Below are positions 35,559 to 44,047 of a stretch of 64,000 nt of DNA, one piece after another. How positions within the stretch are numbered: position 1 is the first letter of the stretch; each line of letters starts with the position of its first letter. Both the position numbers and the translations under genes were made by a program. The notes beneath the pieces are model-generated. The model saw nothing but the letters and a program-made list of their open reading frames with translations, was not told where the DNA came from and did no database searches. Source of the stretch: Sphingomonas elodea ATCC 31461 (GTDB lineage Bacteria; Pseudomonadota; Alphaproteobacteria; Sphingomonadales; Sphingomonadaceae). The stretch spans positions 1-64,000 of the forward strand of contig NZ_AGFU01000123.1 of the NCBI RefSeq assembly GCF_000226955.1, in the 5' to 3' direction.

Positions 35559-38116
35559 TTCGGCAACTCCTGCGCGGTGCCGGTGAGCGTGAAGTCGGCC
35601 CATTGCCCCGCACCGTCGCCGGGTTGTCCGCCGCCGATCCAGACGCGATAGGTGCCCGGCAGCACCCGTCGGGTGCCGTCGCGTGCAACGCTGCTGATGC
35701 TGCGCGGATCGAGCGTGAATGACAGGCTGGCCGATTTGCCCGGCGCGAGGGCAGTGCGCTGGAACCCGGCGAGCTGGCGCTGCAATACCGGCGTGGTGAG
35801 CCCGCCTGGTTTCCCCGCAGCTGGAGTGACGACATAGACTTGCGCCACTTCCTCACCGCTGCGGTTCCCCGCATTGGTCAGCGTGGCGCTGACCTGCACC
35901 GGCTGCCCGATGCCCGCCGCCTTCACCGCGACGTTGCCATAGGCGAATTTGGTGTAGCTCAGGCCGTGGCCGAAGCCCCAGAGCGGCTTGCCGGTGAAGA
36001 AGCGATAGGTGCGCTCCTTCATCCCGTAATCGACGAAAGCCGGCAGGTCGTCCACCGAGGCGTAGAAGGTGAGCGGCAGGCGGCCCGAGGGGTTGTTCTT
36101 GCCCGCCAGCGTCTCGGCGATCGCGGTGCCGCCTTCCTCGCCGGGATACCAGGCTTCGAGGATCGCGTCCGCGAGGCTCGGGTCCACCGCCACCGCGCTG
36201 CCGCTGGTGAGGACGAGGACCAGCGGCTTGCCGGTCTTGCGCAGCGCCTTGAGCAGCTCGAGCTGCGGGCGGGGCAGGGCGATATCGGTCCGGTCGCCGC
36301 CGACGAAGCCGGGGATCGAGACGCTGAGCGCCTCGCCCTCGAGATCGGGCGACAGGCCGAGCACGGCGACGATCGTGTCCGCGTTCTTGGCGGCGGCCAG
36401 CGCCTGGGCGAGCATCGGCTCGGCGGGCGGCTGCCACATCAGGCGGACGCCGAAATCTTCGCTGCGATGGTCGATCTCCATGCGGAACGGCACCGGCTTC
36501 CCGTCGCTGGCGAGCTTCACCGCCACGCGCGCCTTGCCGAGCGGGCCATCGTGGAGGAGCTTGCCGTCGACCCACAGCCGCACCGCGTCGTGCGTGGTGC
36601 AGTCCTTCCAGCAGGCGGGGATGTCGATCGCCAACTCGTACTCGCCTGCGCCCGGGGGCGTGAACTCGCCGCTCCAGCGCACCGCGAAGCCGGTGGGGTC
36701 GAGCCCCGGCAGCGGTGCGGCGCGGGTATAGTTGAAGTCGATGCGGCGGTCCTGCCGGGTGGCGACCGGCGTACCGGTTACCGTCGGCGAGGCGAAATAT
36801 TCGGCCTTGAGGCCCGGCTTGCCGTCGGCGCGGAAGGCCGTTTCCGGCATGATCACCGCCGCTGCCTCGGCCAGCTGCGCGCCTTGCGCGTACACGACGC
36901 GATCGGCGCCGAACTGGCGGCGGATGCCGTCGAGCGGGGTTACCGGATCCCTGGCGGTGCCGTGGTAATTGCCCTCCAGCACGCCCAGATCATCGGCATT
37001 GGCACCGATCACCGCAATGCGGCCGCCAGGCGCGAGCGGCAGGCGGTCACCGTCGTTCTTGAGCAGCACGATCGCCTTGCGCGCGGCCTCCAGCGCCAGC
37101 GCGCGCTGGGCCGGGGTGCCGCGCTCGCCGGGCTTGATCCGGCTCCACGGATTGGCGCCGCCGAACGCGATGCCGAGTGCGCGGCGGGCATCGAGCGCGC
37201 GCTTGAGCGCCACGTCGACCTCTGCCTCGGAGACCAGCCCGCGCTTCACCGCTTCCGGCAGCGCGGCATAGGTGGTGCCGCAGTTCAGATCCATGCCGGC
37301 CTTGATCGCCGCGGCCGAGGCTTCGGCGGCATCGAGGCGGTAATGGTGGAACAGGTGGATGTTCGCCACCGCATCGCAGTCCGAGACGATGAGGCCGGTA
37401 AAGCCCCAGTCCTTGCGCAGCCGATCGTTGAGCAGCCCGCCGGAAGCACAAGCCGGCGTGCCGTGGATCGAATTGTACGCGCACATGACCGACTGCGCCT
37501 TGCCCTCGGTCAGCGCGAGGCGGAAGGCGGGGGTGTAGGTCGATTCCAGATCCTGCGGGCTGGGATCGACATCGAAGCCGTCGCGGCCTGCCTCGGGGCC
37601 GCTGTGCACCGCCAGATGCTTGGGCGTGGCGAGCACCTTGGGGTGCGCCGGGTCCGGGCCCTGCAGCCCCTGGATGAAGCCCACCGCGAGATGCCCGGTG
37701 AGGAACGGATCCTCGCCATAGGTTTCCTGGCCACGGCCCCAGCGCGGATCGCGGAAGATGTTGATGTTGGGCGACCAGATCGTCAGCCCCTCATAGATCT
37801 TGCGATCGGCGGTCACCGGCTTCGCGTTGAACTTGGCGCGGGCCTCGGTGGCGACGGTGTCGCCAACCTTGTGGAGCAGCGGCACGTCCCAGGTCGCGGC
37901 AAGACCGATCGCCTGGGGGAACACGGTGGCATAGCCGTCGCGGGCGAGGCCGTGCAGGCCCTCGTTCCACCAGTCATAGGCGGGCAGGCCGATCACCGGA
38001 TCGGCCGGCGCCGTGCTCTGGAGCTGCGCGGCCTTCTGCTCGATCGTCATCTTGGCGATGGCGGCGGCGACCGGATCGGGATCGCCGGCGAGGAGGAGCA
38101 GGGGGAGAAGCGGCAT
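35555..38116 (-). CDS. GH3 glycosidase with PA14 insert (NixI-like beta-1,2-xylosidase)
   Basis: 853 residues with a short signal sequence. The N-terminal TIM barrel (about 15-320) contains IWSPNINIFRDPRWGRGQET, KHLAVHSGPE and the nucleophile motif GLIVSDCDAV (Asp246). The second alpha/beta domain is interrupted by a PA14 domain (about 435-565, starting GLKAEYFASP). A fibronectin-III-like domain closes the protein. GH3 enzymes of this layout include xylosidases and glucosidases. In the Xanthomonas N-glycan cluster the GH3 member NixI removes the beta-1,2-xylose of plant N-glycans, and it is next to GH125 and GH92 genes there by its naming order, as here. Xylosidase activity is therefore inferred from context. 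Confidence 0.9.
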   Translation of the reverse strand: MPLLPLLLLAGDPDPVAAAIAKMTIEQKAAQLQSTAPADPVIGLPAYDWWNEGLHGLARDGYATVFPQAIGLAATWDVPLLHKVGDTVATEARAKFNAKPVTADRKIYEGLTIWSPNINIFRDPRWGRGQETYGEDPFLTGHLAVGFIQGLQGPDPAHPKVLATPKHLAVHSGPEAGRDGFDVDPSPQDLESTYTPAFRLALTEGKAQSVMCAYNSIHGTPACASGGLLNDRLRKDWGFTGLIVSDCDAVANIHLFHHYRLDAAEASAAAIKAGMDLNCGTTYAALPEAVKRGLVSEAEVDVALKRALDARRALGIAFGGANPWSRIKPGERGTPAQRALALEAARKAIVLLKNDGDRLPLAPGGRIAVIGANADDLGVLEGNYHGTARDPVTPLDGIRRQFGADRVVYAQGAQLAEAAAVIMPETAFRADGKPGLKAEYFASPTVTGTPVATRQDRRIDFNYTRAAPLPGLDPTGFAVRWSGEFTPPGAGEYELAIDIPACWKDCTTHDAVRLWVDGKLLHDGPLGKARVAVKLASDGKPVPFRMEIDHRSEDFGVRLMWQPPAEPMLAQALAAAKNADTIVAVLGLSPDLEGEALSVSIPGFVGGDRTDIALPRPQLELLKALRKTGKPLVLVLTSGSAVAVDPSLADAILEAWYPGEEGGTAIAETLAGKNNPSGRLPLTFYASVDDLPAFVDYGMKERTYRFFTGKPLWGFGHGLSYTKFAYGNVAVKAAGIGQPVQVSATLTNAGNRSGEEVAQVYVVTPAAGKPGGLTTPVLQRQLAGFQRTALAPGKSASLSFTLDPRSISSVARDGTRRVLPGTYRVWIGGGQPGDGAGQWADFTLTGTAQELPK

Positions 38117-40704
38117 CAGCGGGGTCCCAGCGTGCGAAGGGTAAGGGCGCGGGCGAGTGCGGCGGCACTGGCCTCGGACGTGATGGTGAGCGTGCGGCTC
38201 TCGCCGGGCAGCAGGTCGAAGCCATTGTCGCTAGCGTGCGCGACGGTGGTGCCGAAATCGAGCATCACTGCGCGGGCGAGCGCACCGGCGGTGAGCGTCA
38301 CCTGCTTGCCCTGCCAGCGCACCGACAGGCGCGGGGCGGGATAGGCCATGTCCTTGGGCAGCAACCGCTCGACGATCTGGCGCGAGACCGGCTTGCCGTC
38401 GATCCACAGCTCGGCGACGGCATAGCTTTCAGCCGGCGCGGCGGTGCCGAACAGATCGGCATCGGCGATCTTCGCGAGTTCGAGGGAGCCGTTCGACAGG
38501 TCGAATTTCTCCGATTTCGCGCCCAGCGGCTTGCCGTCCATGGTGAAGCCGCGGACGCGCCATTCGGCGGCGATAAGCTGGCTGGCGTCGGACACGGCGG
38601 CGAGGCGGGTGGCGCCGTCCTTGTGCTCGGCGACGATCGCCTGGGGCGCGAACATCCGGCGCGCCTCGAACTGCAGCAGCTTCCACTGGCCGTCATGGTC
38701 GATGCTGGCCCAGCTGATCGCCGGCCAGGCATCGTTGAGCTGCCAGAACAGCGACCCCATGGTGATCGGCGCGCAGGCGCGGTGGTGGCGCGCGGCCATG
38801 CCGATCGCCTGCATCTGGTTCACCTGGGTGAGATAGACGAGATCGGCGAAGTCGGCGGGCTTGCGCAGCCGCTGGTCGAGATAGAGCTGGAGGCGGCTAT
38901 TGCCTTCGCCGGCCAGGAACTTCTGGTGCGCCTTGAGCACCGGGCTGTCGATCGCCAGCGGGCCGGTGCCCGCGAAGCCACGGATGGTCGCGAGGTTCGG
39001 CATCGCCTGGAAGCCATATTCGGACATGAACCGCGCGCAGCCGTTCAGATAGTTCTCGACCGGCTTGGAGCCCGACCAGACATCCCAGAAATGGCGGTCG
39101 CCATTGGCGTCGGTGTCGGTGGGGCCGGTATAGTCGGTGGAGGGCGAGCCGGGCCAATAGGTGCTGCCCGGCGCTTCCTTCAGCACGGCGTCCCGCAGCG
39201 TGCGATCGAACAATACGGCCATGCCGGCGCCGATCCGCTCCTGCTCGTCCGCACCGACATTCTTCTTGAACGCCTTGCGATCGGACCAGTTTTCCCAGCC
39301 GGACAGGATCTCGTTGCCGCCGTTCCAGCCGACGATCGACGGGTGCGGCTGGAGCCGGGCGACCTGCTGCTCGGCCTCGATGCGGACATTCTCGCGGAAC
39401 GCCGCGTCGGGCGGGGTGATCGAACCGCCGAACATGAAGTCCTGCCACACCAGGATGCCGAGCTCGTCGGCGGCGGCGTAGAAGGCGTCGTCGAGATAAT
39501 AGCCGCCGCCCCAGACGCGGAGCATGTTCATGTTCGCGTCGCGCGCATCGGTGACCATGCGGCGCATCCGCGCCTCGGTCACGGCGTTCGGGAACATGTC
39601 GAACGGGATCAGGTTCGCGCCCTTGGCGAAGATGCGCAAGCCATTGATGCGGAAGCCGAAGCCGCCGCCCTGGTTCAGCAGCTCTACCGTACGCAGGCCG
39701 ATGCGCTGGGAGATCCGGTCACTGACCGCGCCGTCTACCTCCAGCACCGCTTCCACCGTGTAGAGCGGCTGCGCGCCATAGCCGGCCGGCCACCAGAGTT
39801 GCGGCTTGGGGAGGGTGAGCGGCACGCTGACGGCGTTCTCGCCCAGGTCGATCGACAGCGTGCGGCTGGCTTCCACCGTCTTGCCGTCGGGGCCGGTGAT
39901 GCGGGTGCGGACGGTGACCGACTTCTCGATATCGGTGAGGATCTTCCAGCGCGCGACCAGCCGCGCTTCCGCCGGGATCAGCGCTTCCTGGTCGATGCGG
40001 AAGCCGTCGATGCGCGCATCGTCCCACGCCTCCAGCCGCACCGGCCGCCACAGCCCGATCTTGACCAGGCGGGGCGCCCAGTCCCAGCTGTAATCATATT
40101 TGGGCTTGCGGATATAGGGCGAGGTCTGCTTGCCTTTGGGCTCGTCGCCGAAAGCGGAGTCATATTCGCCGGGGAGCGGAAATTTCTCCGCAAGCACCAT
40201 CGGCTGCAGCGTCCTGATCGGCGAGGCGATGGTGACGACCAGTTCGTTGGCGCCGGCCTTCAGCGCCTGCTTGGCGTCCACCCGCCAGCGGCGATGGGCG
40301 TTGTCGGTCTCGAGCAGCTTCTGGCCGTTGAGCGTCACCGTGGCGAAGGTGTCCAGGCCGTCGAACACCAGATCGAGATGGTCGCGTGCCAGCATCGCGG
40401 GCGTGACGTTGAGCGTGCGCCGGAACTGCCAGCGGGTCAGGCCCGCCCATTGGATCGGTGCCTCGTTGATGCCCTTATAGGGATCCGGCACGCGCTTCGC
40501 CGCGATCAGGTCCTGCTGGACGCTGCCGGGCACCTTGGCCGGGAACCAGACGGCTTCCTTCGGATGCGCCTTGGCGGCGCCCGTGTCACTGGGGTCGATG
40601 CGGACCTGCCATGCGCCGTCGAGCGACAGCGACTGGCGCGGATCGGCCCAGGCCGGCGCGGCGAGGGCGAGCAGCGGCAGCAGCGCGAGGGAGCGTGCCT
40701 TCAC
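38116..40704 (-). CDS. GH2 beta-mannosidase
   Basis: 862 residues from a GTG start overlapping the GH20 stop as GTGA; signal peptide ends at APAWA. The domain order is sugar-binding (about 25-220, SLDGAWQVRI and FDGLDTFATVTLNGQ), immunoglobulin-like, then TIM barrel with the acid/base Glu465 in GWNGGNE and the nucleophile Glu562 in MSEYGFQAMP. The SWDWAPR motif is characteristic of GH2 beta-mannosidases. It would remove the beta-1,4-mannose that caps the chitobiose core after the alpha-mannosides and xylose are gone, exposing GlcNAc2 for the GH20 enzyme. The stop overlaps the GH3 start as TGATG. Confidence 0.93.
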   Translation of the reverse strand: MKARSLALLPLLALAAPAWADPRQSLSLDGAWQVRIDPSDTGAAKAHPKEAVWFPAKVPGSVQQDLIAAKRVPDPYKGINEAPIQWAGLTRWQFRRTLNVTPAMLARDHLDLVFDGLDTFATVTLNGQKLLETDNAHRRWRVDAKQALKAGANELVVTIASPIRTLQPMVLAEKFPLPGEYDSAFGDEPKGKQTSPYIRKPKYDYSWDWAPRLVKIGLWRPVRLEAWDDARIDGFRIDQEALIPAEARLVARWKILTDIEKSVTVRTRITGPDGKTVEASRTLSIDLGENAVSVPLTLPKPQLWWPAGYGAQPLYTVEAVLEVDGAVSDRISQRIGLRTVELLNQGGGFGFRINGLRIFAKGANLIPFDMFPNAVTEARMRRMVTDARDANMNMLRVWGGGYYLDDAFYAAADELGILVWQDFMFGGSITPPDAAFRENVRIEAEQQVARLQPHPSIVGWNGGNEILSGWENWSDRKAFKKNVGADEQERIGAGMAVLFDRTLRDAVLKEAPGSTYWPGSPSTDYTGPTDTDANGDRHFWDVWSGSKPVENYLNGCARFMSEYGFQAMPNLATIRGFAGTGPLAIDSPVLKAHQKFLAGEGNSRLQLYLDQRLRKPADFADLVYLTQVNQMQAIGMAARHHRACAPITMGSLFWQLNDAWPAISWASIDHDGQWKLLQFEARRMFAPQAIVAEHKDGATRLAAVSDASQLIAAEWRVRGFTMDGKPLGAKSEKFDLSNGSLELAKIADADLFGTAAPAESYAVAELWIDGKPVSRQIVERLLPKDMAYPAPRLSVRWQGKQVTLTAGALARAVMLDFGTTVAHASDNGFDLLPGESRTLTITSEASAAALARALTLRTLGPR

Positions 40705-43022
40705 TTCGCGTTCTCCGTCAGCACCACCTTCGCGACGGTGTAGAACGGGTCACTGAGGGGCGACGTGAACTGGAAGCACAGGTCCTCGTCGCCCGCCAGC
40801 TTGGGCAGGCTGCCGGTGAAGCGGAACTGCTGCGGCGCGCTGTCCGGATCGGGCAGGGGAAAGGTGGCGACGACGATCGGCTTGATCGTCTTGTCCTTGG
40901 CGGCCTCAATGCACCGGGTGGTGACGATCAGCTCGCCATGGGTGCTGACATTGTAATGGGCGCGGACCTTGTTGAAATCATGCGCCAGGCCATAGTTGCG
41001 CGGCGTGCGGGCGACGTCGACGGTGAAGCCGGTCGCCACGTCGAGCGGCGCGGCCGGATAGGCGGTGCAGGTGTCGAACAGGTTGACGTTGAACACCGGC
41101 GCATTCTCCTGCGCCTCGGCGGTCAGCGGCACGCGCAGGCCGAGCGCGCCCCTGGGGCAGGCCACCATGTCCGAGCTGGTGCGGGTTAGCAGTGCCGTCC
41201 GGCTGGTATCGAAGCTGCGCGGGGTAGCGGTGACGATGCCGGCTGCGTCGAACGCCGCCGCGGTGATCGTCGTGCCGGGCTTGAGCGCCAACGGTGCCTT
41301 GTACACCGGCGACTTGGCGGTGGGCTGCTTGCCGTCGAGCGTGTAGCGGATCGTGCCGAAACCGGTCTGGGTGGCGAGCGTCACCTTGGCCTGGTTTGCC
41401 CGCAGCGCCTCGCCGCGCGTGCCCTGCAGCTTGTAATCGACGGCGAAGGCGCTGTCGGCGACTTCCATGCCTGAACGGCGCCAGCGCGCGATCTGCGGCT
41501 GGAGGCGCGTCACGAAGCCGGTGAAGTCGCGCTTGTCCTTGCCCGACCAGGTGATTTCGGCGATCGCCGCGGCGCGCGGGAACAGCATGTGCTGCACCTG
41601 GTACGGCGTGATCAAATATTCGCTCCACGCATTGCCCTGCGCGCCGAGCACATGGCTCGCCTTGGCCGCATCGATGCCGACGGGCATCGGCTCGTACTTG
41701 TAGACATCGGCCAGCGTCTGGATCGAGAGGCGGCCCGGCGGCTCGTCGCGACGATCGCTCTGCAGGCTGTCGAGATAGAGGGTGGGGGCGGGCGAGAGCA
41801 CCACGTCATGCCCCGCATTGGCGGCTTCCACCGCGCCCTTCTCGCCGCGCCACGACATCACCGAGGCCGAGGGCGGCAGGCCACCTTCGAGGATCTCGTC
41901 CCAGCCGATCAGGCGGCGGCCATGGCCCTCCAGATAGGCGCCGAACTGGTCGATCATCCAGCTCTGCAGCCCGTTTTCGGTCTTGATGCCGAGCGCCTTC
42001 ATCTGCGCCTGCACCTCCGGCGAGCGCTCCCACTGGTCCTTCACCGCTTCGTCGCCGCCGAGATGGACATAGGTGCCGGGGAACACCGCCATCAGCTCGT
42101 CGAGCACTTCCTTGACGAAGGCGATGCCCTTGGGGCCGGGGTTGAACAGATAGGGGTTCACGCCCCAGTCGTGCGACACCTCGGGCTTGTCACCGAAGAT
42201 GCCGAGTTCGGGATAGGCGGCGACCAGCGCCTGGGCATGGCCCGGCAGGTCGATTTCCGGCACGATGGTCACGCCGCGCTCGGCGGCATAGGCAACCAGG
42301 CCTTTCAGCTGTTCCTGGGTGTAGAAGCCGCCGACCTTCGGGCCCGGCGCGCCGCCGGTGCTCGGCGGGGTCCGCCAGCCGCCCACTTCGGTGAGCTTGG
42401 GATAGCGCTTTACCTCGAAGCGCCATCCCTGGTCGTCGGTCAGGTGCAGGTGCAACGTGTTGAGCTTCACCGAGGCCATCTGGTCGACCACGCCGTAGAC
42501 GAACTCGATCGGCTGGAAGTGGCGCGCAACGTCGAGCATCAGCCCGCGCCAGCCGAAGCGGGGGGCGTCCTCGACGCTGAGCGCCGGCAGCTTCACCGCC
42601 TTGCCGAAGCCGTGGTCGGGGCTGAGCAGCTGCGCCAGCGTCATCGCGCCGTAGAGCAAACCGCGGTCGCTCGAGGCGGCGATGCGCACGCCCTTGGCGT
42701 CGATGGTGAGGCGGTAGGCCTCTTCGCCCTTAACGGCTGCGTCGCGGTCGAAGCGGATCACGCCGTTGGTGCCGGCAGCGCCCAGGGTCAGGCCGCGTTC
42801 CACCTTCACGTGCGCGACGAGCAGCTTCGCGGCGTTCGCAGCTGCGGTGTCGCCGGCAGGGACGGCGATGCCTGTACCGTTCGTCACGGTGAAGCTGCCT
42901 TTGCCCATCTGCACGCTGGCGGGAAGCGGCGTGAGCGGCGGTACCGTCTGGGCAAACGCCGTCGAGGACAGCAGCAGCGCCGCCCAGCCGGAATGCCTTG
43001 CCTGCTTCAGGAACGCGCGCAT
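40701..43022 (-). CDS. GH20 beta-N-acetylhexosaminidase
   Basis: 773 residues; the first gene of the seven-gene operon. Signal peptide to about residue 25 (AFAQ). GH20b domain, then the GH20 barrel with FGWRGLMLDVARHFQPIEFV, HLHLTDDQGWRFEVKRYP and the catalytic pair Asp324-Glu325 in HLGGDEAVKDQW, used for substrate-assisted catalysis. A C-terminal region (about 545-773) with FN3/CBM-like beta domains (FGTIRYTLDGKQP) follows. It would remove antennary GlcNAc and split the chitobiose core. Ribosome site AAGGGGAG lies before the ATG. The gene is divergent from the gntR-type repressor, with the palindromic operator in between. Confidence 0.93.
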   Translation of the reverse strand: MRAFLKQARHSGWAALLLSSTAFAQTVPPLTPLPASVQMGKGSFTVTNGTGIAVPAGDTAAANAAKLLVAHVKVERGLTLGAAGTNGVIRFDRDAAVKGEEAYRLTIDAKGVRIAASSDRGLLYGAMTLAQLLSPDHGFGKAVKLPALSVEDAPRFGWRGLMLDVARHFQPIEFVYGVVDQMASVKLNTLHLHLTDDQGWRFEVKRYPKLTEVGGWRTPPSTGGAPGPKVGGFYTQEQLKGLVAYAAERGVTIVPEIDLPGHAQALVAAYPELGIFGDKPEVSHDWGVNPYLFNPGPKGIAFVKEVLDELMAVFPGTYVHLGGDEAVKDQWERSPEVQAQMKALGIKTENGLQSWMIDQFGAYLEGHGRRLIGWDEILEGGLPPSASVMSWRGEKGAVEAANAGHDVVLSPAPTLYLDSLQSDRRDEPPGRLSIQTLADVYKYEPMPVGIDAAKASHVLGAQGNAWSEYLITPYQVQHMLFPRAAAIAEITWSGKDKRDFTGFVTRLQPQIARWRRSGMEVADSAFAVDYKLQGTRGEALRANQAKVTLATQTGFGTIRYTLDGKQPTAKSPVYKAPLALKPGTTITAAAFDAAGIVTATPRSFDTSRTALLTRTSSDMVACPRGALGLRVPLTAEAQENAPVFNVNLFDTCTAYPAAPLDVATGFTVDVARTPRNYGLAHDFNKVRAHYNVSTHGELIVTTRCIEAAKDKTIKPIVVATFPLPDPDSAPQQFRFTGSLPKLAGDEDLCFQFTSPLSDPFYTVAKVVLTENAK

Positions 43023-43073
43023 CGGAAACTCCCCTTGGTCTCGGCCGCCGGACGGGGCCTGCGTAACGGTGTA

Positions 43074-43087
43074 ACCAATTTAGATCC
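43074..43087. promoter_or_regulatory. Second operator-like repeat near the GH20 start
   Basis: ACCAATTTAGATCC repeats ACCAATGTAGATCC (43174-43187), the right flank of the palindrome, with one mismatch and exactly 100 bases away. Its other half (GTAACGGTGTA) is not a good palindrome arm. It may be an auxiliary site for the same repressor. Confidence 0.4.
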
Positions 43088-43160
43088 TATCGGACAATAG
43101 GCTTGCGTAGCGCGACATAGTTCTTTGCAATTAGCCCCTTGACCAAGTCGCTTGAGACTG

Positions 43161-43178
43161 TTGGTATTGTCATACCAA
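43161..43178. promoter_or_regulatory. Palindromic operator for the GntR/NagQ-like repressor
   Basis: TTGGTAT-TGTC-ATACCAA is a perfect 7+7 inverted repeat with a 4-base centre, the symmetry expected for a HutC-type GntR dimer and close to the NagQ/NagR boxes known for GlcNAc regulons. It sits midway between the divergent hydrolase operon and the repressor gene, so it can control both. Confidence 0.75.
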
Positions 43179-43272
43179 TGTAGATCCCCGGGGAACGTTT
43201 GCATCCGCCGGGGAGCTCGCTGCTGGCGCCGCGGTTCCGGTGGGCACCGGTGTCAGGCAAGGGGGAGGACAA

Positions 43273-44010
43273 ATGACGTTTTCGGATCAGATTGGCCGGT
43301 TCCGCGAGGGCAACCCGTCGCCGCTCTATCTGCAGCTGCAGCAACTGATCCGCGAGGCGATCAGCGGCAAGATACTCGCGCAAGGCGATGCGATTCCGCC
43401 GGAGCGCGACCTCGCCGCGGAGTATGACGTGTCGCGCATCACCGTGCGCAAGGCGATCGGCGGACTGGTCGAGGAAGGCCTGCTTACCCGTCGTCGCGGC
43501 GCTGGCACCTTCGTCGCCGAGCGCGTCGAGAAGAGCTTCTCCAAGCTCTCCTCCTTCACCGAGGATATGGCCGCGCGCGGCCGCGCCGCCAGCAGCAGCT
43601 GGATCGCGCGCTCGGCGGGGCAGGTTACGCCGGAGGAAGCGATGGCGCTGGGCCTTTCGCCGGGCGCGGGCGTGCTGCGCTTCTCGCGCATCCGCTTCGC
43701 CGATGGCGAGCCGATGGCGCTCGAATTCTCCACCATCGCGGGCTATTGCCTGGCCTCGGTCGATGCGGTGGGGGACTCGCTCTACACCGCGCTCGAAGCT
43801 GCAGGGAACCGCCCGGTGCGGGCGCTCCAGCGGCTTCGTGCGGTGCCGTTCCTTGGCGAACATGCCAAGATGCTGGGGGTCGATCCCGGCCATGCCGGCC
43901 TGCTGATCGAGCGCCGGGCCTTTCTGCGCGACGGCCGCCCGGCGGAAGTAACCCGCTCCTATTATCGGGGCGATGCCTATGATTTCGTAGCGGAACTCAG
44001 CGACGTCTGA
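43273..44010 (+). CDS. GntR/HutC-family repressor of the N-glycan/GlcNAc genes (NagQ-like)
   Basis: 245 residues from ATG 43273, with GGGGGAGGAC just upstream; an in-frame ATG at 43240 has no ribosome site. The winged helix covers about 15-80 (LYLQLQQLIREAISGKILAQ, then DYD-type recognition region AAEYDVSRITVRKAIGGLVE). A UTRA ligand-binding domain follows (SSFTEDMAARGR, then ALEFSTIAGYC). GlcNAc-6-phosphate or glucosamine-6-phosphate is the usual effector of NagQ/NagR proteins. It is divergent from the hydrolase operon across the palindrome at 43161 and is followed after 37 bases by a GH2 gene, so it probably controls itself as well. Assignment of the effector is inference. Confidence 0.88.
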   Translation: MTFSDQIGRFREGNPSPLYLQLQQLIREAISGKILAQGDAIPPERDLAAEYDVSRITVRKAIGGLVEEGLLTRRRGAGTFVAERVEKSFSKLSSFTEDMAARGRAASSSWIARSAGQVTPEEAMALGLSPGAGVLRFSRIRFADGEPMALEFSTIAGYCLASVDAVGDSLYTALEAAGNRPVRALQRLRAVPFLGEHAKMLGVDPGHAGLLIERRAFLRDGRPAEVTRSYYRGDAYDFVAELSDV

Positions 44011-44047
44011 GTCGCCGCCTGCCTGCCTGACATTTGGAGATTGCTGC

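Noticed and set aside
35840-43100. Long plus-strand frames opposite the GH3, GH2 and GH20 genes
   Set aside because: Same shadow pattern; no recognisable domain and no ribosome sites.
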